64,000 nucleotides of DNA from JABMRW01 sp964396965 (GTDB lineage Bacteria > Chloroflexota > Dehalococcoidia > Dehalococcoidales > BS750m-G39), in assembly GCA_964396965.1 (NCBI GenBank), contig CAYNGD010000001.1:73832-137831 (forward strand), written 5' to 3'. Numbering within the stretch: position 1 is the stretch's first letter; the number at the start of each line of letters is the position of its first letter. The position numbers and the translations under genes were made by a program. A model generated the notes under the pieces. That model made no database searches, had not been told where the DNA came from, and was given only the letters and a program-made list of their open reading frames with translations. Below, one piece after another: positions 56,201-63,951 of the stretch.

Positions 56201-56383
56201 TACATAATCATGGAGGATGGGACAGGGGTGGCGGATGTGATCGTATTCGGTGACGTCCAGGAAAAGTGCGGGCAGGCACTGTTCCGGGAAGGCTGGTTAA
56301 TGGTTCGGGGTAAGGTGCAAAGGAGGGGCCCGAAGGCGCTTTCTATTATTGCTGAGGGCTTAGTACCTCTAAAGATAACCTAG
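53300..56383 (+). CDS. dnaE2: Error-prone DNA polymerase III alpha subunit
   Basis: 1027 residues, the length of DnaE2 rather than DnaE1. The PHP domain starts FVHLHVHSQYSFLDGASS (His6 and His8 region kept). The palm has GSAADSLVVYVLDI and PDIDLDID (about residue 375) with catalytic Asp residues, and the third Asp in GIVKMDLLALPTL. Then come the fingers/HhH region and a C-terminal OB fold (about 940-1020, VKIAGSVIRYQTP). It is an SOS translesion polymerase that normally works with ImuB; no imuA or imuB gene is in the window. It is co-transcribed with the DUF6504-like gene from the LexA-controlled promoter. Confidence 0.93.
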   Translation: MGFVHLHVHSQYSFLDGASSLDRLLEKAKALGMPALALTDHNRLTGVIKFYDKARALGIKPVIGAEIDLEGGYHLTLLCKDSKGYSNLCRLLTEAHLSNQRKQPAVTQEMLGKFHDGLIALSSCSRGEIPALIAKGKVEQAKEAALFYREVFGDDFFVELIRYPSREGMSRIRWLAGFAGEEGIPVVATNNVHYVETEDYRVKELLNAIDRNIPVSKLEGYRTVEQYLKSAQEMARLFQDLPEALAMTEEIASRCNLELDLGKRHFPRFDVPGGETEYSYLAKIARVGALKRCGRITKGVEERLVREMDTIQALGFCGYFLVVWDIVRWARERGIRCQARGSAADSLVVYVLDISTVDPIKHNLLFERFMHPLRHQPPDIDLDIDRKRRDEVRDYVYQKYGPENVACVGTTNTYMARGAIRDAGKALQIPQDLIEEACRGIHWLSASQLLECMDSRPELKKSDIYRRPELAELFKLCAAIDGFPRHMSVHLGGLLIGDGGLSGLVPLEWSSGGDIISQYDKDDIEKLGIVKMDLLALPTLTVIEDTLAGIKKDRGIDVDLDRIDHNDPAAFAMLRDGKTIGTFQLESPAQREMAGRLLPNRFEDIIVSISLVRPGPLKSNMDKIYLPRRHGKEPVTYIHPGLKKALGETLGVILYQEQVLKVAHDLAGMSYAEADGFRRAMTHDRTEEEMEKMRESFMASAVRCSVSKTIAKKVFEQLAAFAAYGFCKAHAAAYAELAYQTLWLKCHYPAEFLAAVLSNQPMGYYPSRVLVAEARRSGVKILPVDINCSAGDYIVEDGSIRVSLRQLKGMSAEAEKSILGEREKGSFTCLRDFVLRTSVSRPITENLIRVGAFDSLGNRSELLAEITKIMELKHKTGNGVRPLFEDVELELPSVDKTANADRKANMMVERELLSLNLSAHPLDFCSMDEGVTQMKDLHLISRGKTVKIAGSVIRYQTPPTRNGNRVVYIIMEDGTGVADVIVFGDVQEKCGQALFREGWLMVRGKVQRRGPKALSIIAEGLVPLKIT

Positions 56384-56644
56384 TCTTTGAATATTTTAGC
56401 TTTCGTTACGTCTCAATAAGATGAAAAGTGTAGCAATCAACTGCGGCCCTTGTGCGTCTGCAGGCAGTGTGCTTTTGGCTTTAGGAATTCTCTTTTTCTT
56501 CTTAGGGAGTCCGGGAAGCAAGTAGTTCGAGGAACTGAACAGACGACAGACACCAGAAGCGGCAGCCACAAGGGGAGTCAGGGGATAGGTCACATTTTCC
56601 CAGAATGAAAAGAAGCTCCTGTCTAATAATAGTAAGCATCTATA

Positions 56645-56669
56645 CAGAAGGGTTTTGTTAGCCCTTCTG
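56645..56669 (-). terminator. Hairpin over the end of the 56658 gene
   Basis: Arms CAGAAGGG (56645-56652) and CCCTTCTG (56662-56669), 9-base loop containing the stop codon of the leftward gene. There is no T-run, so termination is uncertain. Confidence 0.35.
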
Positions 56670-57074
56670 TCGTCCGAGCCAGATTAAAAAGACTGCCAAG
56701 GTAGTTAGTGCCAGTAAAGGTTTCCAAGGAGTTAATTGCTTTGGGGGATAAAGCGTTACGCTCATTTGGGGCAGGCTCCCTTTTGATTCATAGGGAATGC
56801 TATAAGCATCCAATATTTGTGTCAGTTCCAATGTTGCATCCCGCCTATATGTATCGTCAAAATGCTCTAGGTAATCCCTTGATATTTCTATTTCACTTTC
56901 TAAACTTCCGTCACTAAAACCTCTGACGTGCATCTCCCAAACGTTATCGACCTTCTTGACCACTCCAAAAACCTGGTTTGGCTTCACTGTTTGGAGCATT
57001 GTCCCGCTAAAGCTCTCTTGTATTAGTACTTCTTTAACCATTTGAAGCCATTCCCTCGTCCCCATCCATTCCAT
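56658..57074 (-). CDS. Tail-anchored protein of unknown function
   Basis: 138 residues: a mixed alpha/beta soluble part (1-110) and one C-terminal membrane helix (about 117-134, KPLLALTTLAVFLIWLG) with a basic end. The SD AAGGTGGG is present. It is AT-richer than the backbone and forms a pair with the upstream zinc-ribbon membrane gene (21-base gap), so the two are probably one operon. Confidence 0.6.
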   Translation of the reverse strand: MEWMGTREWLQMVKEVLIQESFSGTMLQTVKPNQVFGVVKKVDNVWEMHVRGFSDGSLESEIEISRDYLEHFDDTYRRDATLELTQILDAYSIPYESKGSLPQMSVTLYPPKQLTPWKPLLALTTLAVFLIWLGRQKG

Positions 57075-57095
57075 CTTTGATTACCCACCTTAACT

Positions 57096-57428
57096 TTATT
57101 CTAATGCTCTACCAATCAAATAGGCTAGGGCAGCGATTCCGAGGGCCATCAGTGCCCCTTTGCCTAAATCAGCAAGTGCGGAGCCAGTATCAACGTTAAC
57201 TTGCTCTAGCTGAAAGATAGGCTGTCCATAGCCACAATCTTCACATTTGCGGTAGCCTACTCTAACTTTAGCGTCGATTCCTTGCATTGTGCCACCACAA
57301 AGGGGGCACTTTGTAGGGTTCAAGACTTTTGGAGGCAACGTCTTTACATGATTCGCGATTGCTTGTGCCCTTATTACCTGTACTGAATCATCAGCATAGT
57401 TCGGGACACGCATTACCTTATACTCCAT
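57096..57428 (-). CDS. Zinc-ribbon membrane protein of unknown function
   Basis: 110 residues: a central zinc ribbon (CPLCGG at about 41-46, CEDCGYG at about 62-68) and a C-terminal hydrophobic helix (about 90-107, GALMALGIAALAYLIG). Same topology as its operon partner, so both may sit together at the membrane. The SD is GAAGGGG. Confidence 0.65.
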   Translation of the reverse strand: MEYKVMRVPNYADDSVQVIRAQAIANHVKTLPPKVLNPTKCPLCGGTMQGIDAKVRVGYRKCEDCGYGQPIFQLEQVNVDTGSALADLGKGALMALGIAALAYLIGRALE

Positions 57429-57468
57429 GATACTTTACCCCTTCTGTAGATATTGCTACATTTCTACA

Positions 57469-57496
57469 ATTCTACACTATTAGAGAAAAATGTCAA
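57469..57496 (-). promoter_or_regulatory. Promoter of the 57428-56658 gene pair
   Basis: On the minus strand TTGACA (57496-57491) and TAGAAT (57474-57469) are 16 bases apart. GTAGAA-type repeats and a GTAG...CTAC palindrome just downstream (about 57446-57468) could be an operator. Confidence 0.6.
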
Positions 57497-57782
57497 GCCC
57501 CCTTTGTCACAATGGAGGTATAACCTAAAAGTGTATGATAGTGAGGCTCCAATATTAAATTGGTGCAAAAGAGTACTTGCTGGGGACAACAAGACGAAAA
57601 ATAAAAACAAACTGGCTAAATGTTACCACTGCGACTAACAGTAGTCTGAGTTGCAATGCTATAATAACCCTTGAGAGACGGTGTTTGATAGTAATCTGTA
57701 GCCTAGCCAGCGGATATGGAGAGAGACTACTGTAATTGTTGTCAGCCCGTCAGTCTAGCATTACACTTAATGTACGCCTTAT
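57497..57782. other. AT-rich gap
   Basis: Between the promoter of the zinc-ribbon gene and the stop of the 59555 gene. I see no gene, repeat or terminator worth naming. Confidence 0.5.
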
Positions 57783-59555
57783 TCATCCCTTTTTTCTTAC
57801 CAAGGCCAAGCAAAGTAAGATATGTATGATTCTGTCAGACATACGTGGCCCAAATTCGCTAGCGTCACAAAGGCCATGGCAGACACAATTTCTGAGATTC
57901 CAGCCCCGTTGGTCAACCAGCACAGTGCTGAAGTAAAATATCGTATCTTCCCCGAAGACCTGAGTTAATAAGGGTTCTCGAAGTAGGTCATCGAGTACTT
58001 TGAGATGAAAGCCTCCGCCACGAGCTGGCTTTAAGACAGAACCGCCAGCTGTTTCCACTAATACCCGGATTGCGTTCTCTATTTGAGGAATAAGAAGATG
58101 AACCGTCTCCACGTGGTTTCCTTTCGCGTATTCCTCTATCCCTTGTTGAATAATCCGTCTTCTGTCCTCTTTGAAAATGGGCGAACGGAAGAGGTAGTTG
58201 ACGCATTGGTCTGCAAATGCAGGGTATTTCTTCACCAAGGATTCGAGCACATGCCGCAAGAACACAGCTTCAATAGCCAGATTCTGAGACATCTGCTTCA
58301 CTGTTTGCCCTGGTAAGTCCTCTTCAAGAGAGCCAACCTTAGCTAACGGTCTCCCCGCATCATCCTGTAGTTCCATGGGAATTAAGAAAGCGACCGGTGC
58401 TTTACTAGCCAATTCTTTCAGTTGTTTTTCGACCTCAGACTTCTGCGGAATATAGTGTCCGGTAATTCTGGTCAAAGCATCTTCGAGTTCCCCTGCCGTG
58501 AGAGCGGCAATGTACTTTTCTACCTTTTCCTTTGGAATTTCCATTGTATAGGAAAAGGATTTGAGTTCCGACTGCGCCTTCTTCCCAACCTCTCGCAGTT
58601 GAATAGAAATTTTGTCCGCTTCATCTGAGAGTCCGAACTCCTTTAGGGTAGCGTGAACTCGTTGAAGCCAAGCGGATGCTTGTAGAGCGGATGCCTTAGA
58701 ACTTGCTTGTACGAAGGCATCTCTTATCGCCATGATGACTCGCTTAATGTCTTCTTTATTTCCAATCTTGCGGTAGTGCTTGGCTAATCGTAGGGCAGCT
58801 GATTCCACTGCCCACGGGTCTACCTCCCTCTTGTTGGAGGCGTCAGAAGCACGCCGGAGATGGCCTTCCAAGTCATTTATCAACTTTTGTCTTTGGGCGG
58901 CGGATAATTTGACTTTTTCATTATCGAATAGCATGTCGTAGGCGAATCCCCAAAGCCCAGGTTTTGAGTCATCTGTCACGGCATCCTCGTATGCTATCGT
59001 TGCATCTGCGACCTTTTGCACTTGGTCATCATCATTAAGAGCGATAGCAAGAGACAATGCCCTCTCCAGTCTCTTTTTTACATCCACCTTCTGCGAATGA
59101 CAATTTCTTTGTGCGACCTCAACGGTACTATCAATGACTATCTGTGCCATCGAATAATGTGGAGGCCGTCTGGTTACAAGTTCCTGAAAATCCCATACCA
59201 AATCGGCGTAACGTGCTCGGAGAACTGGGTGCTTTGCAGTTTTGGCACGCTCCACCCAATAACTGATTATCTCCTCAGTGACTTTCTTTATACTGGGCGC
59301 TTCCGTGGCTGTCCCATCTCCGTTATTAAAGACGAACATCGGTCCATAGTAAGTTCCCCACCCTGTGGCTTGGTCACGATAGTCCTCACAAAAGTCAAAT
59401 GCCATTGCTTCAGCTACAAATTGCATGGGGGCTTCGGAAGAGCCTCTCGATTCACCGATTAATCTAATAGCTTTAGCAACGTCCCTTTCAGAAATAGGCT
59501 TGGTCTCTTGGTCAAACTTAACGAGTGCCTCTACAAGAGCATCTAGTATATTCAT
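57783..59555 (-). CDS. DUF4209-like helical protein with C-terminal HEPN motif
   Basis: 590 residues, almost all helical. The C-terminal quarter reads LLIPQIENAIRVLVE, then GGGFHLKVLDDLLREPLLTQVFG, then LRNCVCHGL. The Arg555-x4-His560 pattern is the HEPN ribonuclease signature, and the order of motifs matches DUF4209. HEPN proteins often act as RNases in toxin and anti-phage systems, but no partner is obvious. The SD GGAGGCGTATGC is present. AT-richer than the backbone, in an accessory setting. Confidence 0.65.
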   Translation of the reverse strand: MNILDALVEALVKFDQETKPISERDVAKAIRLIGESRGSSEAPMQFVAEAMAFDFCEDYRDQATGWGTYYGPMFVFNNGDGTATEAPSIKKVTEEIISYWVERAKTAKHPVLRARYADLVWDFQELVTRRPPHYSMAQIVIDSTVEVAQRNCHSQKVDVKKRLERALSLAIALNDDDQVQKVADATIAYEDAVTDDSKPGLWGFAYDMLFDNEKVKLSAAQRQKLINDLEGHLRRASDASNKREVDPWAVESAALRLAKHYRKIGNKEDIKRVIMAIRDAFVQASSKASALQASAWLQRVHATLKEFGLSDEADKISIQLREVGKKAQSELKSFSYTMEIPKEKVEKYIAALTAGELEDALTRITGHYIPQKSEVEKQLKELASKAPVAFLIPMELQDDAGRPLAKVGSLEEDLPGQTVKQMSQNLAIEAVFLRHVLESLVKKYPAFADQCVNYLFRSPIFKEDRRRIIQQGIEEYAKGNHVETVHLLIPQIENAIRVLVETAGGSVLKPARGGGFHLKVLDDLLREPLLTQVFGEDTIFYFSTVLVDQRGWNLRNCVCHGLCDASEFGPRMSDRIIHILLCLALVRKKG

Positions 59556-59609
59556 GCATACGCCTCCATATCGGATAGCGGAAACCTATTTAGTCTTACT
59601 TCATACCTG

Positions 59610-60434
59610 TCAAAATACGTGCCAATTAGAATAAGTGTTTCGGTAATGGTCATTTGGTGTCCAAGAATTCCCCGACAATTGTTCCTCGTGAGATAGAGGT
59701 ATGAAATCAAATCGTTGTGAATTCTTGCCGCTATCTGCTAGTGAGTGGTCTAGGTCAGGTCTTACTACGAAGCTAGCTACATACCCTTGGCCGTGGACTG
59801 TCTCTCCAGTATCTTTGCATACTAATGTCATTACTACGGCGGCTGCTCTAATGTTATTGCTTAAAAGAAAGTCCCTGAACTCGTTGTAATCAAAGCCCTT
59901 GTATGAACGCAAACCTTGGTCGCCCTTCCATGATACGAGAAAAATGGGTCTAGTTTCAGTCTGAACGACTGAGTTTGGAGGGAAATATACACTTACACCT
60001 TGGGGTGAAAAGAAACTCACAGCATTATCGGCATCTACTTCCCTATTCTCAAATTTAAACTCAGGTTTGTCTGACCCAGCCCAATAGTACTTTGAAAAAA
60101 CTGTCTTGCCATTCTCATGTAACTTTATGGCTTCTCCCCAGCTAATTTCATTGTTACTATGCTGGTCTGAGTATAACCTCTGCCCAATCACGAAGAACAT
60201 GGTCTCAAGTCCGACCCAGTATGCCGGTGTGTTCCCGGCGTTCTGAATCTCTATTTTGAGGGAGGTTGGTTCAAAGTTCACTTGTCTAATGAAAAGGCGG
60301 GGAATTTGTTGCCCTATTTGCAGATTGACTTGTTTCATTAGAACCTGTGTCTGCAAGCGGCTTTGAGTGACATATAAAATGGTAGCTATGGCTAGGATTA
60401 TCGTACCTAGGCCAGTTAGGGAACTCCAATCCAT
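59610..60434 (-). CDS. Single-span membrane protein of unknown function
   Basis: 274 residues from ATG 60434 with GGGAGGC ahead. One N-terminal membrane helix (about 6-25, LTGLGTIILAIATILYV) is followed by a basic stretch and a beta-rich soluble domain (about 45-230). No signal peptidase site is evident, so it is probably anchored. It lies 54 bases upstream of the HEPN-like gene on the same strand and may be co-transcribed as a two-gene unit. Confidence 0.6.
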   Translation of the reverse strand: MDWSSLTGLGTIILAIATILYVTQSRLQTQVLMKQVNLQIGQQIPRLFIRQVNFEPTSLKIEIQNAGNTPAYWVGLETMFFVIGQRLYSDQHSNNEISWGEAIKLHENGKTVFSKYYWAGSDKPEFKFENREVDADNAVSFFSPQGVSVYFPPNSVVQTETRPIFLVSWKGDQGLRSYKGFDYNEFRDFLLSNNIRAAAVVMTLVCKDTGETVHGQGYVASFVVRPDLDHSLADSGKNSQRFDFIPLSHEEQLSGNSWTPNDHYRNTYSNWHVF

Positions 60435-60660
60435 TTTCAAGCCTCCCTTCAGTGATTTCCCTATAAACACTATCCCAGATGAAGCTCTTTGGTATTTTTA
60501 TTATACATCTCCCCACTTCAGGTCAACAAGACATAATTCATCAGTGTAGACCGTCAGCGATAATGGGACACAAATAGGGCCACTAAAACCGAATACTCTT
60601 GACAGGTGGCACGAGCTCCTGAGAGGTAGTAGACTGACTAAACAGTGAAAGGAGCGAGTT

Positions 60661-61041
60661 GTGTCCCAGGAAAACAAAGATAAAGCTAATGCTGCCGAGT
60701 CCAGAACCCAGCGAACCAGGGGCTTTATGCAGCAGGTTAGAGTAGTAGCCAGGCGGAAGTATACCCCGGAGGAGAAGGTACGTATCGTGCTAGAGGGGTT
60801 CCGTCGGGAAGTGGCAGTCAATGAACTCTGTCGCCGGGAAGGCATCAAGCCGGGAGCCTACTACGCCTGGACCAAGGACTTCATGGAGGCTGGGGAGGAG
60901 CGGCTTACCCGGGATACCGTCAGGGATGCCACGCGCCAAGAGATCGAGCAGATAAAGCGGGAGAGCACCGACCTCAAGCACCTGGTGGCTGACCTGTCCC
61001 TAGATGTATACCGTCTTAAAAAAACGGCTATTCCTCCATAG
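60661..61041 (+). CDS. IS3-family transposase OrfA
   Basis: 126 residues, GTG start with AAAGGAGCGAG ahead. Residues about 30-75 are an HTH (RKYTPEEKVRIVLEGFRREVAVNELCRREGIKPGAYY) followed by a leucine-zipper-like helix. A run of seven A (61018-61024) near the end would allow a -1 slip into the orfB frame, which is open across the junction, giving the OrfAB transposase. Confidence 0.88.
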   Translation: MSQENKDKANAAESRTQRTRGFMQQVRVVARRKYTPEEKVRIVLEGFRREVAVNELCRREGIKPGAYYAWTKDFMEAGEERLTRDTVRDATRQEIEQIKRESTDLKHLVADLSLDVYRLKKTAIPP

Positions 61042-61055
61042 AGCCGCGACGGCGC

Positions 61056-62024
61056 ATGAGTGCCAGGGACAAAGCTGTTATCCTGGCCCAGGTAGAAAAC
61101 AAGTCCAGGGGCAAACGGCAGGCGCTCATGGCGCTGGGGATACCGAAAAGCAGCTACTATCGGTGGCGGCAGTGCGATGGCCAGGAGTCCCACTCAGGAG
61201 ACGGGGGAAGACCGTGGAACCGGATCACTCCCGAAGAAGAAGACAAGATACTGGCGGTAGCCCGGGAGTATCCTGAGCTCAGCAGCCGGCAACTGGCCGC
61301 CTGGATCACAGACAACGCCGGCTTTGCCGTATCCGAGTCAACAGTGTACCGCATTCTAAGAAGGGAAGGGCTGGTGAAACGTCAGGAAACGCAACTCTCG
61401 GCCGCGAAGGAATACCATACCAAGACCACGCGGCCGCACCAGATGTGGGCTACCGACGCTTCCTACTTCCGGGTGGTTGGCTGGGGCTACTATTATCTGG
61501 TGACCGTGATGGACGACTACTCCCGCTTCACCCTGGCCTGGAAGCTGCAGAAAGACATGTCGGCTAACTCCCTGATCGAGGTAATCCAGGAAGCTGTCGA
61601 CGCCACCGGGATGACCGAGGTGCCTGTCAAGGACCGCACCAGACTGCTCTCGGACAACGGGGCGGGCTACGTCTCCAGGTCCTTCCGGGACTACCTGCAC
61701 TTGGTGGGTATCCGCCATATCCTGGCGGCACCCTTCCATCCCCAGACCAACGGGAAGCTGGAGCGCTACCACCAGAGCATCAAGCGGGAGGTGAACCAGC
61801 TACCCTATGAGCTACCCAGCTAGCTGGAACGGGCAATTGCCGACTTCGTTGACTACTACAACTACCGCCGTTACCACAAGGCACTCGGTAACGTGACGCC
61901 TGCCGATGTCTTATATGGCAGGAGAGAGGAGATCCTGGAGCGTCGAAAGGAGGTGCAAATACAAACGATTAATCGCCGCAGAGACTACAACCGGGGCCTC
62001 AGGGAGCTTGTTAATGCCGCCTGA
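61056..62024 (+). pseudogene. IS3-family transposase OrfB with internal amber stop
   Basis: 322 codons in the -1 frame. HTH-21-like region, then the integrase core: Asp in MWATDAS, Asp in LLSDNGAGY and Glu in QTNGKLERYHQ, a full DDE set. TAG at 61821-61823 cuts the frame after LPYELPS, and the rest (LERAIADFVDYYNYRRYHKAL to NAA) continues in frame to TGA 62022-62024. The last 67 residues include the conserved YYNYRRYHKAL motif, so the enzyme is probably inactive unless the stop is read through. Confidence 0.85.
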
Positions 62025-62043
62025 CCATGCCAAAGTGTTCGGT

Positions 62044-62355
62044 TTAAAAAGTGCCCCATTTCGCTGATTGACAACATTCAGCAGTATACTCACTCTGATT
62101 ATCATCAATAACTTTGTGGTGTTTTTTGCACATCAAAATACGGTTATTATAGGAATCAACTTCTGGAAAACCCGTAACATAGCGCGGAGAGCCTGCCTTT
62201 TCACCGACTATGTGGCACTCGTCTCCCACCAGTATAGGTTTACCATTAACTAGTTTTACTAACTCTTCCTCACAGTGCTCTTGTCCATAATAATATGAAC
62301 AACGATTACCCGCCTTAGTCCACAGAATTTTTCGGTCATGTACACTCAAACCCAT
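62044..62355 (-). pseudogene. HNH endonuclease, 3' end cut by the IS
   Basis: HNH features: LWTKAGNRCSYY near the start, then DECHIVGEKAGSPRY (His-Ile) and YNNRILMCKKHHKVIDDN with the final His pair, the full bb-alpha-metal core. The gene sequence runs only to 62077; the last 8 or so codons come from the IS. On the other side of the IS (60544 leftward) the frame would continue with about 8 residues to a stop, so only a short tail was lost and activity might remain. The SD AGGAGAAACC is present. Confidence 0.75.
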
Positions 62356-62508
62356 TTCTGGTTTCTCCTATTCGCTTCAATTATATCACAGTTGTGTCTA
62401 TACCCCCTCTTGTACACTCCATGTCTGTCCTATACTACTTTATTTGAATATGGGGGATTAACAATGGGGCAAAGGAGGACAAGCACTGAACACTTACAGA
62501 AAATATGC

Positions 62509-62514
62509 TATAGT
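62509..62514 (+). promoter_or_regulatory. Extended -10 box, near-leaderless start
   Basis: TGC-TATAGT (-10 at 62509-62514) ends 7 bases before ATG 62522. There is no SD before that ATG. Confidence 0.35.
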
Positions 62515-62521
62515 GAACATA

Positions 62522-63193
62522 ATGACAAATATTGAATTAATCGGATTAGTTGCGGCGGTTATTACTATCTTAAATTATTTTGGCTTAAGATGGCAGAAAT
62601 CTTTCCAAATAGAAACAGTTCGCAATGACGCACCTAAGTTATTCAGGATTATACGATTTGTTCAATCAACCAGAGCAGAAACGTTTTGGGAATCACTCAG
62701 AGATGTATCGCATTTTGTATGGATCGTGATACTTGGATACGATGTTGCCCTGGTCACGGCTCTTTTAGTCGAAGGAAATGAGCTTTTTGGTAATTTTAGT
62801 TTTCTTATAATTTTGATTGTAACAATTGGATTCCCAATATCATCTCTTATAGATGATTATAGAACTGAGTTGAAATTGAGAAGAGGTGAACCTTCCAAAG
62901 CCTTCAAGTGGACAGAGATTGAGATTATTGCCGACTATGATACTCTTCTTATCCGCTGCCTTCAAGTTCTATCAGACATAGGAGCTAGAGTAACACATTA
63001 CAACGCTGTTATTGGCGCGATTGTAGCTGAATTACCTCGAAATAAAATTGTGATAGAGATTAGGCAATTGCAAAATGACCATCATACAGTTTATATTGCG
63101 AGTGATAGTAAAATACCGAGCGTAAAAGTAGACTTTGGTAGTAATCAAAAATATGTGGACGAATGCACTAAAAGGTTACTCGGATACAGGTAG
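62522..63193 (+). CDS. Membrane protein of unknown function
   Basis: 223 residues from ATG 62522. Three likely membrane helices (about 4-22, 64-84 and 92-112) are followed by a cytosolic alpha/beta domain (about 130-223, EIIADYDTLLIRCLQVLSDIGARVTHYN). AT-rich and unlike the backbone. A small two-span membrane gene follows 4 bases later, suggesting a coupled pair. Confidence 0.6.
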   Translation: MTNIELIGLVAAVITILNYFGLRWQKSFQIETVRNDAPKLFRIIRFVQSTRAETFWESLRDVSHFVWIVILGYDVALVTALLVEGNELFGNFSFLIILIVTIGFPISSLIDDYRTELKLRRGEPSKAFKWTEIEIIADYDTLLIRCLQVLSDIGARVTHYNAVIGAIVAELPRNKIVIEIRQLQNDHHTVYIASDSKIPSVKVDFGSNQKYVDECTKRLLGYR

Positions 63194-63197
63194 AAAT

Positions 63198-63407
63198 ATG
63201 AAAGAAAGAACAAGCTTACGTAGATTTACCTTTCAATTCATTTTTGGCATTGTCTTAGGGGTTACTGGCTTCGCTCTTACAATTATGCTTATATTTAAAG
63301 TATCTATTTTTAAGGACTGGTCAATTGGTTGGGCTCTCCTATTTATGATAATCGGGTTAATTGGATTCTTTCTCACAAAATATGCAGGGTGGAGTAAAAT
63401 ACGATAA
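63198..63407 (+). CDS. Small two-span membrane protein
   Basis: 69 residues from ATG 63198: basic N-terminus, hydrophobic helices at about 12-33 and 42-60, basic end. The longer frame from 63135 would overlap the upstream gene by 59 bases and is less likely. Function unknown. Confidence 0.55.
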   Translation: MKERTSLRRFTFQFIFGIVLGVTGFALTIMLIFKVSIFKDWSIGWALLFMIIGLIGFFLTKYAGWSKIR

Positions 63408-63564
63408 CGGTATGAAGTGGATAAGGATAGAATCTGAGTACAGCGAGAGGGAAGCCAATGGTTAGCCTATGGCGATGATAAAATCATTTCATCCATCACC
63501 GATATAGGTTACAGTCTTTCGATGTTTCGTTTACGCTAAAGATACGGTGGGCGGAGAATATAAA

Positions 63565-63951
63565 TTGAATAAAGTTATGGAACTTATCTTGCAAGGTACA
63601 ACCGACATGGTTATTGAGTGTGTCATGAATCTTGTCAAGAAATTGAATGCTCAAGGTGAGCGTTATAAGAGCGTTCCTAAGATAGGTGATGCACCCGACT
63701 ACGCAAAACAGGATAGGACATACTCTGCAAACTGTGATATTTTTATATCGCGTAAACCTCCGGAGCGTGAGGATTACGATGTGAAAATAGGGACTGTGAG
63801 ACTTCAACTTCTTCCAGGTGAGCGCACCTTATTGAGCGTTCAAGAACCTGAACACTGGGACTCTCCTTTGGGGCATTTCTTAAACTATCTTTTTGGTGAA
63901 CTTGAACGACTGGGCTTTATTCACTTTGAGAAGGAAAAAACTCCTATGTAA
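63565..63951 (+). CDS. Protein of unknown function
   Basis: 128 residues. TTG 63565 is 8 bases after GGCGGAG; GTG 63547 or ATG 63577 are alternatives. A mixed alpha/beta soluble protein with no signal or membrane segment (IECVMNLVKKLN, VKIGTVRLQLLPGERTLLSV, LGHFLNYLFGELERLGFIHF). No family recognised. AT-rich accessory DNA. Confidence 0.5.
   Translation: MNKVMELILQGTTDMVIECVMNLVKKLNAQGERYKSVPKIGDAPDYAKQDRTYSANCDIFISRKPPEREDYDVKIGTVRLQLLPGERTLLSVQEPEHWDSPLGHFLNYLFGELERLGFIHFEKEKTPM

Larger units (their letters stand above)
60545..62076 (+). mobile_element. IS3-family insertion sequence, about 1.53 kb
   Basis: Ends are imperfect inverted repeats: the left starts TGTAGACCGTCAGCGATAAT and the right, read inward on the minus strand, starts TGTTGTCAATCAGCGAAATG. 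OrfA and OrfB lie inside in IS3 order. I could not define a clean target duplication. The right end interrupts an HNH endonuclease gene. Confidence 0.8.

Noticed and set aside
56396..56593. Leftward 65-codon frame after dnaE2
   Set aside because: No SD, Lys-rich low-quality sequence, no recognisable fold; treated as non-coding.
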